Below are positions 4,628-12,862 of a DNA stretch of 12,897 bases, piece after piece. A program made the position numbers and the translations under genes. The stretch's first letter is position 1. Every line of letters begins with the position of its first letter. This DNA comes from Tannerella sp. (GTDB taxonomy: Bacteria; Bacteroidota; Bacteroidia; Bacteroidales; Tannerellaceae), in NCBI GenBank assembly GCA_031283915.1, contig JAITAY010000133.1:1-12897 (forward strand), read 5' to 3'. The notes below the pieces were generated by a model. It did not search any database. It saw only the letters and a program-made list of their open reading frames with translations, and was not told the origin of the DNA.

Positions 4628-6085
4628 ATGGCGAAGAGAGAAAAAACAGTCAGCATGATTGACACGCTGGCAGAGTTTAAGGAACTGAAGAATATCGATA
4701 AGGAGACAATGATCAACGTGTTGGAAGAGTCGTTTCGGAACGTGATTGCCAAAATGTTCGGAACGGACGAAAACTATGATGTCATCATCAATCCCGAGAA
4801 AGGAGATTTCGAAATCTGGCGCAACCGTATCGCCGTAGAAGATGGCCGGGTAGAAGACCCGAACTTGCAGATTTCCATCAGTGAAGCGCACGAGATAGAC
4901 CCTGACTGTGAAGTAGGCGAAGAGGTGACGGACGAAGTGCATTTCGCGGATTTCGGACGCCGTGCCATTCTGAATCTGCGTCAAACGCTGTCCTCCAAAA
5001 TTCTGGAACTTCAGAAAGACAATCTGTTCGCAAAGTACAAGAGTTTGATTGGTTACATCGTCGTAGCCGATGTCTATCAAGTATGGAAAAAGGAAGTCCT
5101 GCTGCTGGATGACGAAGGCAATGAGTTGCTGTTGCCCAAAAGCGAACAGATCCCCAACGATTTCTACGCGAAAGGACAGGCCATACGCGCGGTGGTGCAG
5201 CGGGTAGAAAGCGAAAACAACAATGCGCGTATCTACCTCTCCCGCACGGACAAGCGATTCCTGCAACGACTGTTCGAACTGGAAGTGCCGGAAATCAACG
5301 ACGGACTGATTACCATCAAGGCCATTGCCCGCATTCCGGGCGAACGCGCCAAGATTGCGGTAGAATCTTACGACGACCGCATTGATCCCGTCGGCGCCTG
5401 TGTCGGCATGAAAGGGTCGCGCATCCGGGGCATCGTACGCGAGCTGCGGAACGAAAACATCGACGTGGTCAACTATTCGACCAATACCGCCCTGTTCATC
5501 CAGCGCGCCCTGAGTCCGGCGAAAATCTCTTCCATCCGCCTCTACGAAGACGAACACAAAGCCGAAGTCTCCCTGCGTCCCGAAGAAGTGTCGCTGGCCA
5601 TCGGAAAAAGCGGGTTGAACATCAAGCTGGCGTGTATGTTGACGGATTACACGATTGACGTCTTCCGCGACATTGACGCAGTGAATGAAGAAGACATTTA
5701 TCTGGACGAATTTGCAGATGAAGTAGATACCTGGGTCATTGATGCGCTGAAGAACATCGGCTGCAATACAGCCAAAGCGGTGTTGGCCATGAAGCGGGAA
5801 GAAATCATCGAACGCGCGGATTTGGAAGAACAGACCGTTGACGATCTGATTTCCATCCTGAAAGCGGAGTTTGAAGATGAAATAGGGGACGAAACAGGGG
5901 AAGTTCCGGGAGAAACTCCCGAAGAAATAGACGGCGTCGGAGAAACGGTTGCCGTGCAACCGGAAGACGCTGGGGAGGAAACAGCAGAAGACCCTGTTCC
6001 GCCGGAAGACGCTGTTGAAACGGAAAATACAATCATTCACGAACAAGAAAACAGGGGCGAACCGGAAGCCGGAAACCAGGAATAA
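4628..6085 (+). CDS. nusA: Transcription termination/antitermination factor NusA
   Basis: 485 residues. The N-terminal RNA polymerase-binding domain (1 to about 130) includes LAEFKELKNIDKETMINVLE, the family stretch GDFEIWRNRIAVEDG and FGRRAILNLRQTLSSKI. The S1 RNA-binding domain (about 135-205) follows, with EVLLLDDEGNELLLPKSEQI. Two KH domains (about 230-350) contain RIPGERAKIAVESYD, DPVGACVGMKGSRI and LRPEEVSLAIGKSGLNIKLA. A helix-hairpin-helix-like region (about 365-415) follows. The last 70 or so residues are a low-complexity acidic Glu/Pro/Gly tail with no recognisable domain, making the protein longer than the roughly 420 residues usual in Bacteroides. NusA binds RNA polymerase and modulates pausing and termination. 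It may feed back on the hairpin in its own operon's leader, as NusA autoregulates in E. coli; that is inference here. Confidence 0.96.
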   Translation: MAKREKTVSMIDTLAEFKELKNIDKETMINVLEESFRNVIAKMFGTDENYDVIINPEKGDFEIWRNRIAVEDGRVEDPNLQISISEAHEIDPDCEVGEEVTDEVHFADFGRRAILNLRQTLSSKILELQKDNLFAKYKSLIGYIVVADVYQVWKKEVLLLDDEGNELLLPKSEQIPNDFYAKGQAIRAVVQRVESENNNARIYLSRTDKRFLQRLFELEVPEINDGLITIKAIARIPGERAKIAVESYDDRIDPVGACVGMKGSRIRGIVRELRNENIDVVNYSTNTALFIQRALSPAKISSIRLYEDEHKAEVSLRPEEVSLAIGKSGLNIKLACMLTDYTIDVFRDIDAVNEEDIYLDEFADEVDTWVIDALKNIGCNTAKAVLAMKREEIIERADLEEQTVDDLISILKAEFEDEIGDETGEVPGETPEEIDGVGETVAVQPEDAGEETAEDPVPPEDAVETENTIIHEQENRGEPEAGNQE

Positions 6086-6103
6086 AAGAATAGTACACAT
6101 TAT

Positions 6104-9100
6104 ATGTCCATAAAAATCATCAAAGTAACAAGAGACTTGAATGTTGGCATCACTACGGTGGTCGATTTCCTGCGTAGCAAGGGTTATCAAGTAGAAAGTA
6201 ATCCGAATGTAAAGATTACGGACGAACAGTACATCCTGCTTGTAAAGGAATTGGGGAAAGACCTGTCGCCGGCGGAACAAAAGCAGTTACTTAGTAAACT
6301 GGCTTCACCGGCAGCGCCGCCACCGCCGCCGGCAGTCGAAAAAAAACCGGAAGCGCCCCAAAAAACGCAGGAAATAAAAACGGAAATCCCCGACGAGATC
6401 AAACCGAAATTTGTCACCATCGGGAAGATTGATTTGACGTCACTGGATACGAAGCCGGAAGGATCTTCATCCCGTCCTCATTCGCCGAAAACCGCCGCCA
6501 GGGAACCGGTCGGAGCACGCCGGAAGGAATCGCCGTATGAAGTGAAGCAGACAAAGCCGGTGAAGCAGGAACCGGTAAAAGCGGTGGAGCAGGAACCGGC
6601 AAAGCCGGTAAAACCGGAACCGGTTAAAATGGTGAAGCAGGAGCCGACAAAACCGGAACCGGCAAAAGCGGTGAAGCAGGAGCCGGCAAAGCCTGTAAAA
6701 CCGGAACCGGCAAAAATGGAAAAAAACCAGCCGCCGGTTCCAAAAGTTCAGGAAGAAAGGAAAACGCCTGTCGTGCCCGAGAAAAAGGAAGAAAAACCTC
6801 CGGTACAAGCCCCTCCTGTAGTCAAACATCCGAAACCGGAACAGCCGGCTGCAGAAAAGAAAAAGGGAGAAGATAAAAAGAAACCGGAACAACCCGTACC
6901 CGTTCCGCAGCCTGTCGAACAGCCGGTGAAACCATCCATCGGGAAACCGAAACCGCCGGTTCCGGCCGCCGTTCCGGAAAAGCAGAAAGAGGCAAAACCG
7001 GCGACCGATGTGAAGCCGCCCAAAAAGGAAGGCGAGGAAGAAGTGTTCCGCCTGAATCAGACACCGGGACCCAGCATCAAGGTAACGGGTAAAATAGATC
7101 TGTCGGCCATCAACCAGTCAACGCGTCCGAAAAAGAAAAGGGAAGAGCGGCGACGCAAAGAGCGTGGAGAGCGGCGTAGAGCGGCCGCTGCCGCCGCAGC
7201 AGCAAAAACCCAGCCTGCTGCCGGTGTCGCCACTACGGCCACCGCCGCCGGCAGCACTCCGGCAAAAGAGGATGCAGGCAAGAAAAAGCGGAAACGCATC
7301 AAGCCGGACCGGGTGGACATCAACGCCACGCAAGGATCGAACGTCCGTTCCAACCGCACGGAAGTACGAAAGCCGCAGCAACACCGTCTGCGCAAACCCG
7401 TGAAGGCAGAGGTAAGCGAGGAAGACGTACAGAAGCAGATCAAGGAAACATTGGCGCGTCTCACCAGCAAGAGCAGCAAGAGCAGCAAGGGCGCCAAGTA
7501 CCGCCGCGACAAGCGGGATGCCGCCGAAAAGCGGGAACAGGAGCTTCAGATGCGGGAGGAGCGGGAAAGCAAGGTTTTGAAGTTGACGGAATTTGTGACC
7601 GCCAACGACCTGGCCAGCATGATGAACGTATCCGTTTCGGAAGTCATTTCCACCTGCATGAGTATCGGCATGATGGTAGCCATCAACCAGCGGCTGGACG
7701 CGGAAACCATCAACATTGTGGCCGACGAGTTCGGGTTCAAGACGGAATACGTCAGCGCCGAGATGGCCGAGACCATCCAGGAAGAGGAAGACCATCCCGA
7801 AGATTACGTACCGCGTCCGCCGATTGTGACCGTCATGGGGCATGTCGATCACGGGAAAACCTCCCTTCTGGACAACATCCGTAACGCCAACGTGATTGCG
7901 AGCGAGGCCGGAGGCATCACGCAGCACATCGGGGCATACAACGTCAAACTGGCAAACGGTCGCCGAATCACCTTCCTCGACACGCCCGGTCACGAAGCGT
8001 TTACGGCCATGCGTGCCCGCGGCGCCAAAGTGACCGACATCGTGATCATCATCATTGCCGCAGACGACAGCGTGATGCCGCAAACCGTCGAGGCCATCAA
8101 TCACGCCTCCGTAGCGGGGGTGTCCATTGTCTTTGCCATTAATAAAATCGACAAGCCCGGTGCCAACCCCGAAAAAATCAAGGAAGAACTGGCCAAGATG
8201 AATTATCTGGTCGAAGACTGGGGCGGGAAATACCAGACCCAGGAAATATCGGCCAAGAAAGGCATTGGCGTACAGGAACTGCTGGAGAAGGTGCTGCTCG
8301 AAGCCGACCTGATGGAACTGAAAGCAAATCCCAACAAGCGTGCCGTTGCCTCGGTGATCGAATCTTCCCTGGACAAGGGACGCGGGTATGTGGCGACGAT
8401 ACTGGTCAGCAACGGCACCTTGCGTCAGGGCGACGTTGTGCTCGCCGGCACGCATTACGGACGTGTCAAGGCCATGTTCAACGAGCGCAACCAGCGCGTC
8501 GAGAAAGCCGGGCCATCCGAGCCGGTGCTGATTCTCGGGCTGGACGGCGCGCCGCAGGCTGGCGATACGCTCAACGTGCTGGAAACGGAACAGGAGGCGC
8601 GTGAAATCGCCGCACGTCGCGAACAGTTGCAGCGCGAACTGGGTCTGCGTACTCAGAAACGCTTCGGACTGGAGGAACTGGGACGCCGCCGGGCGCTGGG
8701 CGACTTCCACGAGTTGCATCTGATTGTCAAGGGTGACGTAGACGGTTCCGTAGAAGCCTTGTCAGACTCGCTGATCAAGCTCTCGACCGAAGAAATTCAA
8801 GTCAATGTCATCCACAAGGCCGTCGGACAGATTTCCGAATCGGATATTGACCTGGCGGCCTCGGTCGATGCCGTCATCATCGGCTTCCAGGTACGTCCCG
8901 CGCCCACCGCGCGCCGCCGCGCCGAGAAGGAAGGCGTGGAGATACGCCTCTATTCCGTCATCTACGACGCCATCGAAGAAGTGAAGTCGGCCATGATAGG
9001 GATGCTTTCGCCCGAAATCAGGGAAGAAATTGCCGGTAACGTGGAAGTGCTTGAGGTATTCAAGATATCCAAAGTCGGCACCGTGGCCGGCTGTATGGTC

Positions 9101-9319
9101 AAGGAAGGTAAAATCAAGCGAACGAACAAGGTGCGCATCATACGCGACGGCATCGTGATTCACGCCGGCGAACTCGGTTCCCTGAAGCGTTTCAAGGACG
9201 AAGTGAAGGAAGTCGTGACGGGGCAGGAGTGTGGTATCTTCATTACGAACTGCAACAACATCCAGATCGGCGATACCATTGAAGCCTTCGACCAGATTGA
9301 GATCAAGAAAACGCTGTAG
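6104..9319 (+). CDS. infB: Translation initiation factor IF-2
   Basis: 1071 residues. The N-terminal IF2_N helix domain is at 1-50 (IIKVTRDLNVGITTVVDFL). A long disordered linker (about 60-480) is rich in Pro, Lys, Glu and Ala, with a tandem repeat and an Arg-rich/poly-Ala patch near 350-370. A second IF2_N-like domain lies near 490-550. The GTPase domain carries G1 GHVDHGKT (579-586), G3 DTPGHE (626-631), G4 NKID (680-683) and G5 SAK (716-718). Domain II follows, then domain III (LHLIVKGDVDGSVEALSDSL) and the C-terminal fMet-tRNA-binding barrel, ending IEAFDQIEIKKTL. All GTPase motifs are intact. IF-2 delivers initiator tRNA to the 30S subunit and promotes subunit joining. The length is slightly above the usual roughly 1000 residues in Bacteroidales, and the linker accounts for the excess. 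It starts 18 nt after nusA. Confidence 0.97.
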   Translation: MSIKIIKVTRDLNVGITTVVDFLRSKGYQVESNPNVKITDEQYILLVKELGKDLSPAEQKQLLSKLASPAAPPPPPAVEKKPEAPQKTQEIKTEIPDEIKPKFVTIGKIDLTSLDTKPEGSSSRPHSPKTAAREPVGARRKESPYEVKQTKPVKQEPVKAVEQEPAKPVKPEPVKMVKQEPTKPEPAKAVKQEPAKPVKPEPAKMEKNQPPVPKVQEERKTPVVPEKKEEKPPVQAPPVVKHPKPEQPAAEKKKGEDKKKPEQPVPVPQPVEQPVKPSIGKPKPPVPAAVPEKQKEAKPATDVKPPKKEGEEEVFRLNQTPGPSIKVTGKIDLSAINQSTRPKKKREERRRKERGERRRAAAAAAAAKTQPAAGVATTATAAGSTPAKEDAGKKKRKRIKPDRVDINATQGSNVRSNRTEVRKPQQHRLRKPVKAEVSEEDVQKQIKETLARLTSKSSKSSKGAKYRRDKRDAAEKREQELQMREERESKVLKLTEFVTANDLASMMNVSVSEVISTCMSIGMMVAINQRLDAETINIVADEFGFKTEYVSAEMAETIQEEEDHPEDYVPRPPIVTVMGHVDHGKTSLLDNIRNANVIASEAGGITQHIGAYNVKLANGRRITFLDTPGHEAFTAMRARGAKVTDIVIIIIAADDSVMPQTVEAINHASVAGVSIVFAINKIDKPGANPEKIKEELAKMNYLVEDWGGKYQTQEISAKKGIGVQELLEKVLLEADLMELKANPNKRAVASVIESSLDKGRGYVATILVSNGTLRQGDVVLAGTHYGRVKAMFNERNQRVEKAGPSEPVLILGLDGAPQAGDTLNVLETEQEAREIAARREQLQRELGLRTQKRFGLEELGRRRALGDFHELHLIVKGDVDGSVEALSDSLIKLSTEEIQVNVIHKAVGQISESDIDLAASVDAVIIGFQVRPAPTARRRAEKEGVEIRLYSVIYDAIEEVKSAMIGMLSPEIREEIAGNVEVLEVFKISKVGTVAGCMVKEGKIKRTNKVRIIRDGIVIHAGELGSLKRFKDEVKEVVTGQECGIFITNCNNIQIGDTIEAFDQIEIKKTL
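6577..6719 (+). repeat. Tandem 87-bp-period repeat in the infB linker
   Basis: Two 56-bp copies (6577-6632 and 6664-6719) differ at 5 positions and lie 87 bp apart. They encode the Lys/Pro/Glu units AVEQEPAKPVKPEPVKM and AVKQEPAKPVKPEPAKM. They keep frame, so they change only linker length. Likely prone to slippage or recombination between strains. Confidence 0.8.
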
Positions 9320-9339
9320 TAACAAGAGGAAACGCATCC

Positions 9340-9834
9340 ATGAACGGGTTGGACTATGTGCTGGCAGGTCTGGCTATCGCCGGACTGATCAAGGGATGGA
9401 TCGACGGGCTGCTGCGCCAGGTTGTCTCCCTGATTGCCTTAGCAGCGGCCATCTATTTTTGTTCCGAGGTGGCGGAGTCTCTCCGCGAATACCTGTTGCG
9501 GAAGGAGTGGTTGGAGGAACAGGCTGCGACAATGACAAGCTACGTACTGGCCTTCGTGTTCATTGCCGGCGTGATCCTGCTGGCGGGGTGGGTGATTCAC
9601 AAGATGATTAGCCTGACCCCTTTCAGCCTGCCCAACCGACTGGCCGGCGCTTTTTTCGGGCTGGTCGTCACCGTGCTCCTCCTCAGTCTGACGCTGAATC
9701 TGCTGGACGGTCTCGACCGCCAGTCGCAACTGATTTCATACGAAACCAAGGTAGAGTCGCGCTTCTACTTTCACATCAAGGAATTTGCTCCGGCTATTTA
9801 CCCGGTAGAATTATTCATCTGGAAAAATCAGTAA
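9340..9834 (+). CDS. CvpA-family inner-membrane protein
   Basis: 164 residues starting MNGLDYVLAGLAIAGLIKGW. There are four hydrophobic segments: LDYVLAGLAIAGLI, LLRQVVSLIALAAAIYFC, SYVLAFVFIAGVILLAGWVI and LAGAFFGLVVTVLLLSLTLN. The N-terminal D-Y....I..G...G...GLLRQ...L pattern and the later N-R-L-x-G-x-x-F-G motif are diagnostic of the CvpA (colicin V production) family. In E. coli CvpA is tied to colicin V export and envelope integrity; its molecular activity is not settled. It starts 20 nt after infB, with AAGAGGAAA as a good ribosome-binding site, and ends 10 nt before sufB. In Bacteroidales this gene commonly sits between infB and the suf genes, which supports the call. Confidence 0.9.
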   Translation: MNGLDYVLAGLAIAGLIKGWIDGLLRQVVSLIALAAAIYFCSEVAESLREYLLRKEWLEEQAATMTSYVLAFVFIAGVILLAGWVIHKMISLTPFSLPNRLAGAFFGLVVTVLLLSLTLNLLDGLDRQSQLISYETKVESRFYFHIKEFAPAIYPVELFIWKNQ

Positions 9835-9844
9835 TCGAATTATT

Positions 9845-11338
9845 ATGGCAAGCAAAAAGGAACCCCGGAAGAAAAAGTCCGAACGGGAGAAGCCGTCAGA
9901 CCCCGCTTCCCTGCTCAACGACCTTACCGCCGGCGAATACAAGTACGGCTTCACGACGGACATCGAGACCGAGACCTTCCGCCGCGGACTGGATGAAGAC
10001 ATCATCCGCCAGCTTTCCGCACGAAAGGAAGAACCGCAGTGGCTGCTGGACTACCGCCTGAAAGCCTTCCGCTACTGGCAAACCATGACGATGCCCGCCT
10101 GGGCGCACCTCGACATTCCCCCGATTGACTACCAGGACATCATCTACTACGCTGCCCCAAAAAAGAAAGAAAGCCCAAAGAGTCTTGACGAAGTAGACCC
10201 CGAACTGCTCCGGACATTCGACCGGCTGGGTATTCCGCTTGAGGAGCAGAAACTCCTGAGCGGCATGGCTGTCGACGCCGTCATGGACAGCGTTTCCATC
10301 AAGACGACCTACCGCGAAACGCTTGCCGAAAAGGGTATTCTCTTTTGCTCTTTCAGCGAAGCGGTGAAGCATCATCCCGATTTGGTACAGCAATACCTCG
10401 GTTCCGTCGTCGGATACCGGGATAATTTCTTTGCCGCCCTGAACGCCGCCGTCTTTTCCGACGGCTCTTTCGTCTATATCCCCAAGGGCGTGCACTGTCC
10501 GATGGAACTGAGCACGTATTTCCGCATCAACGCCGCCAACACGGGACAGTTCGAGCGCACACTCCTCGTGGCCGATGACGAAGCTTACGTCAGTTACCTC
10601 GAAGGCTGCACGGCGCCCCGGCGCGACGAAAACCAGCTTCATGCCGCCGTCGTGGAACTCATTGCCGGCGAGCGTGCCGAAATCAAATACTCCACCGTCC
10701 AGAACTGGTACCCGGGCGACAAACAGGGACGCGGAGGCATCTACAACTTCGTAACCAAGCGCGGACTGTGTCGGGGCGAAGGCAGCAAAATCTCCTGGAC
10801 GCAAGTCGAGACCGGTTCGGCCATCACCTGGAAATATCCGGGCTGCATCCTGGCCGGCGATCATTCCGTCGGCGAATTTTACTCCGTCGCCGTCACCAAT
10901 CATCGCCAGCAGGCCGATACGGGCACCAAAATGATTCACCTCGGACGCCACACCCGCAGCACGATTGTCTCCAAAGGCATTTCCGCCGGACACAGTCAAA
11001 ACAGCTACCGCGGACTGGTGAAAATCTCGCCGCGCGCCGAGGGAGCGCGCAATCACAGTCAGTGCGACAGTTTGCTGCTCAGTTCCACCTGCGGCGCGCA
11101 TACCTTTCCCTGTGCGGACATCCAAAACGAAACGGCCGTCGTCGAACACGAAGCCACGACCAGTAAAATCAATGAAGACCAGCTTTTCTACTGTAACCAG
11201 CGCGGCATCGACACCGAAAAAGCCGTCGCCCTGATTGTCGGCGGCTACGCCCGCGAGGTCATGAACAAGCTACCGATGGAATTTGCCGTAGAAGCGCAAA
11301 AGCTCCTGCAAATCTCGCTGGAGGGAAGCGTCGGATGA
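9845..11338 (+). CDS. sufB: Fe-S cluster assembly scaffold protein SufB
   Basis: 497 residues. A charged N-terminal extension (1-22: KKEPRKKKSEREKPSDP) precedes the family start LTAGEYKYGFTTDIETE. Conserved SufB blocks follow: GMAVDAVMDSVSIKTTY, FVYIPKGVHCPMELSTYFRI, SYLEGCTAPRRDENQLHAAV and EIKYSTVQNWYPGDKQGRGG. The C-terminal beta-helix contains HSQCDSLLLSSTCGAHTFPC, with Cys407 in the place of the catalytic Cys of E. coli SufB, and VEHEATTSKI with Glu434-His435-Glu436. It ends with LFYCNQRGIDTEKA. SufB, with the ATPase SufC and SufD, builds Fe-S clusters from sulfide delivered by SufS. Key residues are intact. It is the last gene of this operon: a terminator follows within 75 nt, and no sufC follows, unlike the sufB-sufC-sufD-sufS run usual in Bacteroides. 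Confidence 0.96.
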   Translation: MASKKEPRKKKSEREKPSDPASLLNDLTAGEYKYGFTTDIETETFRRGLDEDIIRQLSARKEEPQWLLDYRLKAFRYWQTMTMPAWAHLDIPPIDYQDIIYYAAPKKKESPKSLDEVDPELLRTFDRLGIPLEEQKLLSGMAVDAVMDSVSIKTTYRETLAEKGILFCSFSEAVKHHPDLVQQYLGSVVGYRDNFFAALNAAVFSDGSFVYIPKGVHCPMELSTYFRINAANTGQFERTLLVADDEAYVSYLEGCTAPRRDENQLHAAVVELIAGERAEIKYSTVQNWYPGDKQGRGGIYNFVTKRGLCRGEGSKISWTQVETGSAITWKYPGCILAGDHSVGEFYSVAVTNHRQQADTGTKMIHLGRHTRSTIVSKGISAGHSQNSYRGLVKISPRAEGARNHSQCDSLLLSSTCGAHTFPCADIQNETAVVEHEATTSKINEDQLFYCNQRGIDTEKAVALIVGGYAREVMNKLPMEFAVEAQKLLQISLEGSVG

Positions 11339-11411
11339 ATCGGAAGGATGAATTGTTTCTGACGGGTGAATAGCTATCTCGCCGGAACGCTTCAGCAGCC
11401 GGCGGACGCAC

Positions 11412-11445
11412 AAGGGTGCATCCCCAATCGAAATGCACCCTTTTT
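11412..11445 (+). terminator. Intrinsic terminator after sufB
   Basis: AAGGGTGCAT (11412-11421) and ATGCACCCTT (11433-11442) form a perfect 10-bp stem with an 11-nt loop, followed by a run of T to 11445. It lies between the converging sufB and minus-strand membrane-protein genes and ends the rimP-sufB transcript. Confidence 0.88.
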
Positions 11446-11461
11446 GAATACGTCACCCCAT

Positions 11462-12076
11462 TCAGGCCGGTTCCGGTTCCTCTTCCAGTTCCTTCAATTC
11501 TTCCAGGCTTTGCCGGATGGAATGAATGTTACGGTTGTATACCCTGTATAGGTATAACATGAGAAACATGCCAAACAGATAAACACAGGCCAGGAATATC
11601 CAGAGAAAGGCATGTACCTGTAAAATCGCATACATCCAGATGCCCAGCAGATAGAGTACAGGTGTCATACAAATCCCGACAATCTTCTCTTTCTTGATCC
11701 AGATATCATATTTGTTCATACAAATGGAATTAGTCTTTAGGTCTTTCGTAAAATCCACTTTCATGAGCGCCGTCATTTTGATCAGTTGCCAGATAACGGA
11801 GGCAACCAAAACAACAAGCATTGTCCAAACAAACACTTTCCCGCCCCATTGGGTATGCACGCGAAAATATTTTATATCAAGGAGCATGACCATCAGGGGA
11901 ATGGAGAACAGGCAGAGGACGAAACTGTGCAGCTCATAGTTTATCAGCCTGTGCAAAGACTTGTCCGACCTGTTGCGGATCATTTCCCGGATGATACTTT
12001 CCTTCAACAATTCCTGTTTTCCAAGGCGTTCGTCCACCGACGCCCACACACTTTTTAATTTTTCTACATCCATCAT
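11462..12076 (-). CDS. Hypothetical four-helix membrane protein, partner of the ECF sigma factor
   Basis: 204 residues. A cytosolic N-terminal helical segment (VEKLKSVWASVDERLGKQEL...) comes first. Two transmembrane segments lie near 50-72 (FVLCLFSIPLMVMLLDI) and 82-104 (VFVWTMLVVLVASVIWQLI), and a further pair near 132-178 (GICMTPVLYLLGIWMYAIL and AFLWIFLACVYLFGMFLMLY). A Glu-rich C-terminal tail ends LEELKELEEEPEPA. There is no zinc-binding anti-sigma motif (HxxxCxxC) and no FecR domain. It starts 8 nt after the sigma-factor stop, so it is almost certainly cotranscribed. By position it may be the membrane regulator of that sigma factor, but this is inference. Two start codons in tandem (12076 and 12073) are equally possible. 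Confidence 0.8.
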   Translation of the reverse strand: MMDVEKLKSVWASVDERLGKQELLKESIIREMIRNRSDKSLHRLINYELHSFVLCLFSIPLMVMLLDIKYFRVHTQWGGKVFVWTMLVVLVASVIWQLIKMTALMKVDFTKDLKTNSICMNKYDIWIKKEKIVGICMTPVLYLLGIWMYAILQVHAFLWIFLACVYLFGMFLMLYLYRVYNRNIHSIRQSLEELKELEEEPEPA

Positions 12077-12084
12077 TTTAAGTT

Positions 12085-12585
12085 TTACTGGTTCGACATT
12101 TTTATCAACTTTTCCTTGATGCGTTTCAGTTTCGTGGCCACGTTACACAACGACAATCCGGTAATTTCGGCAATCTCCTGATAAGGCCGTTCCTCAAGCC
12201 AGAGCAGAATCAGGGAGCGTTCCAGCTTTTTCAGCTGGCGAATCAGGCGGTACATCTCGCGGAGGTTTTCCTCCTGGTTCATATCCGGTTCGAACGTCAG
12301 TTCTTCCGTGAACGCCAGCGACACCTTCTGCCCCTGCCGGCTCTTCCGGCGTATGCCCGAGATGCAGGTGTTCAGCGCCACGCGGTATACGTAGGTTGAG
12401 TAACTGCTTTCATTCCGGAAGCGCGGAAACGCTTTCCAGAGGTTGAGAACGCTCTCCTGATAAAGGTCTTCCATCGGGAAATCGTCAGAAACGTAAAACG
12501 AACATACCTTGTAAATGACACGTTCGTTTTCGCGAATCATCCGGATAAAGTCCCGTTCCAGTTCTGCTCGATGCTGTTTGCTCAT
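12085..12585 (-). CDS. ECF-type RNA polymerase sigma factor (sigma-70 family)
   Basis: 166 residues starting MSKQHRAELERDFIRMIREN. Region 2 is clear: VCSFYVSDDFPMEDLYQESV, then LWKAFPRF, then SSYSTYVYRVALNTCISGIR, which recognise the -10 element and core polymerase. Region 4 is a helix-turn-helix, LILLWLEERPYQEIAEITG followed by LSLCNVATKLKRIKEKL, for -35 recognition. Region 3 is absent, as in ECF sigmas. I took the ATG at 12585 because homologues start near MSKQ...E; the frame runs upstream to 12696 through a sequence without family similarity. The downstream gene encodes a membrane protein 8 nt away. Bacteroidota carry many such sigma/membrane-protein pairs that answer envelope or nutrient signals. 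The signal here is unknown and I found no clear promoter. Confidence 0.9.
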   Translation of the reverse strand: MSKQHRAELERDFIRMIRENERVIYKVCSFYVSDDFPMEDLYQESVLNLWKAFPRFRNESSYSTYVYRVALNTCISGIRRKSRQGQKVSLAFTEELTFEPDMNQEENLREMYRLIRQLKKLERSLILLWLEERPYQEIAEITGLSLCNVATKLKRIKEKLIKMSNQ

Positions 12586-12745
12586 TTCTGATTGCCTTTT
12601 CAGTGTTAGTCGCAGGAAACGCGAAAAAATGACTGAATTATTTTTGAAGAGCTGTTTTTCGGGAAAAATTCTGTCGGGCAATCCGCCTTTGGTCAATTTG
12701 GGCGTTGTTGCCGACTCTGTTGAAAAATTTTAATGAACATCGGAA

Positions 12746-12858
12746 TATACTGTGCGAGGTATGATTTTGTGACGTCTTCCTGCCGGATTGTCTTATGTCT
12801 CGCAATAACGGAGCAATCCGGCAGGATCATATCGCAAAATTACACCCTGCACAGTATA
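12746..12858. repeat. Palindromic repeat, copy 2 (conserved ends, TCCTGCCGGATTG core stem)
   Basis: 113 bp bounded by the perfect 10-bp inverted repeat TATACTGTGC (12746-12755) and GCACAGTATA (12849-12858). TATGATTTTGTGA (12760-12772) is identical to copy 1 at 898-910. The core is a perfect 13-bp stem, TCCTGCCGGATTG (12778-12790) with CAATCCGGCAGGA (12814-12826), unrelated to the core of copy 1. On the minus strand the 23-nt loop reads CTCCGTTATTGCGAG then ACATAAGA. It lies between the sigma factor and a probable minus-strand gene end, so it may also work as a terminator or processing hairpin. Confidence 0.8.
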
Positions 12859-12862
12859 AATT

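Noticed and set aside
4616..6280. Long open frame (554 codons) on the minus strand opposite nusA
   Set aside because: Composition is Phe/Arg/His-rich with no domain, typical of an antisense shadow. nusA on the plus strand is unmistakable.
6541..6720. Tandem repeats in infB as a CRISPR-like array
   Set aside because: Only two copies, in frame within a coding linker, with no unique spacers.
7118..8719. Long open frame (533 codons) on the minus strand opposite infB
   Set aside because: Shadow of infB: no recognisable domain, low-complexity His/Gln/Phe content, and no promoter.
9896..11149. Long open frame (417 codons) opposite sufB
   Set aside because: Gly/Asp/Val-rich antisense shadow of sufB codon usage, with no domain.
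11335..11373. 12-codon frame overlapping the sufB stop (MNRKDELFLTGE), as a sufC remnant or leader peptide
   Set aside because: It does not resemble the SufC N-terminus, and is short enough to be chance.
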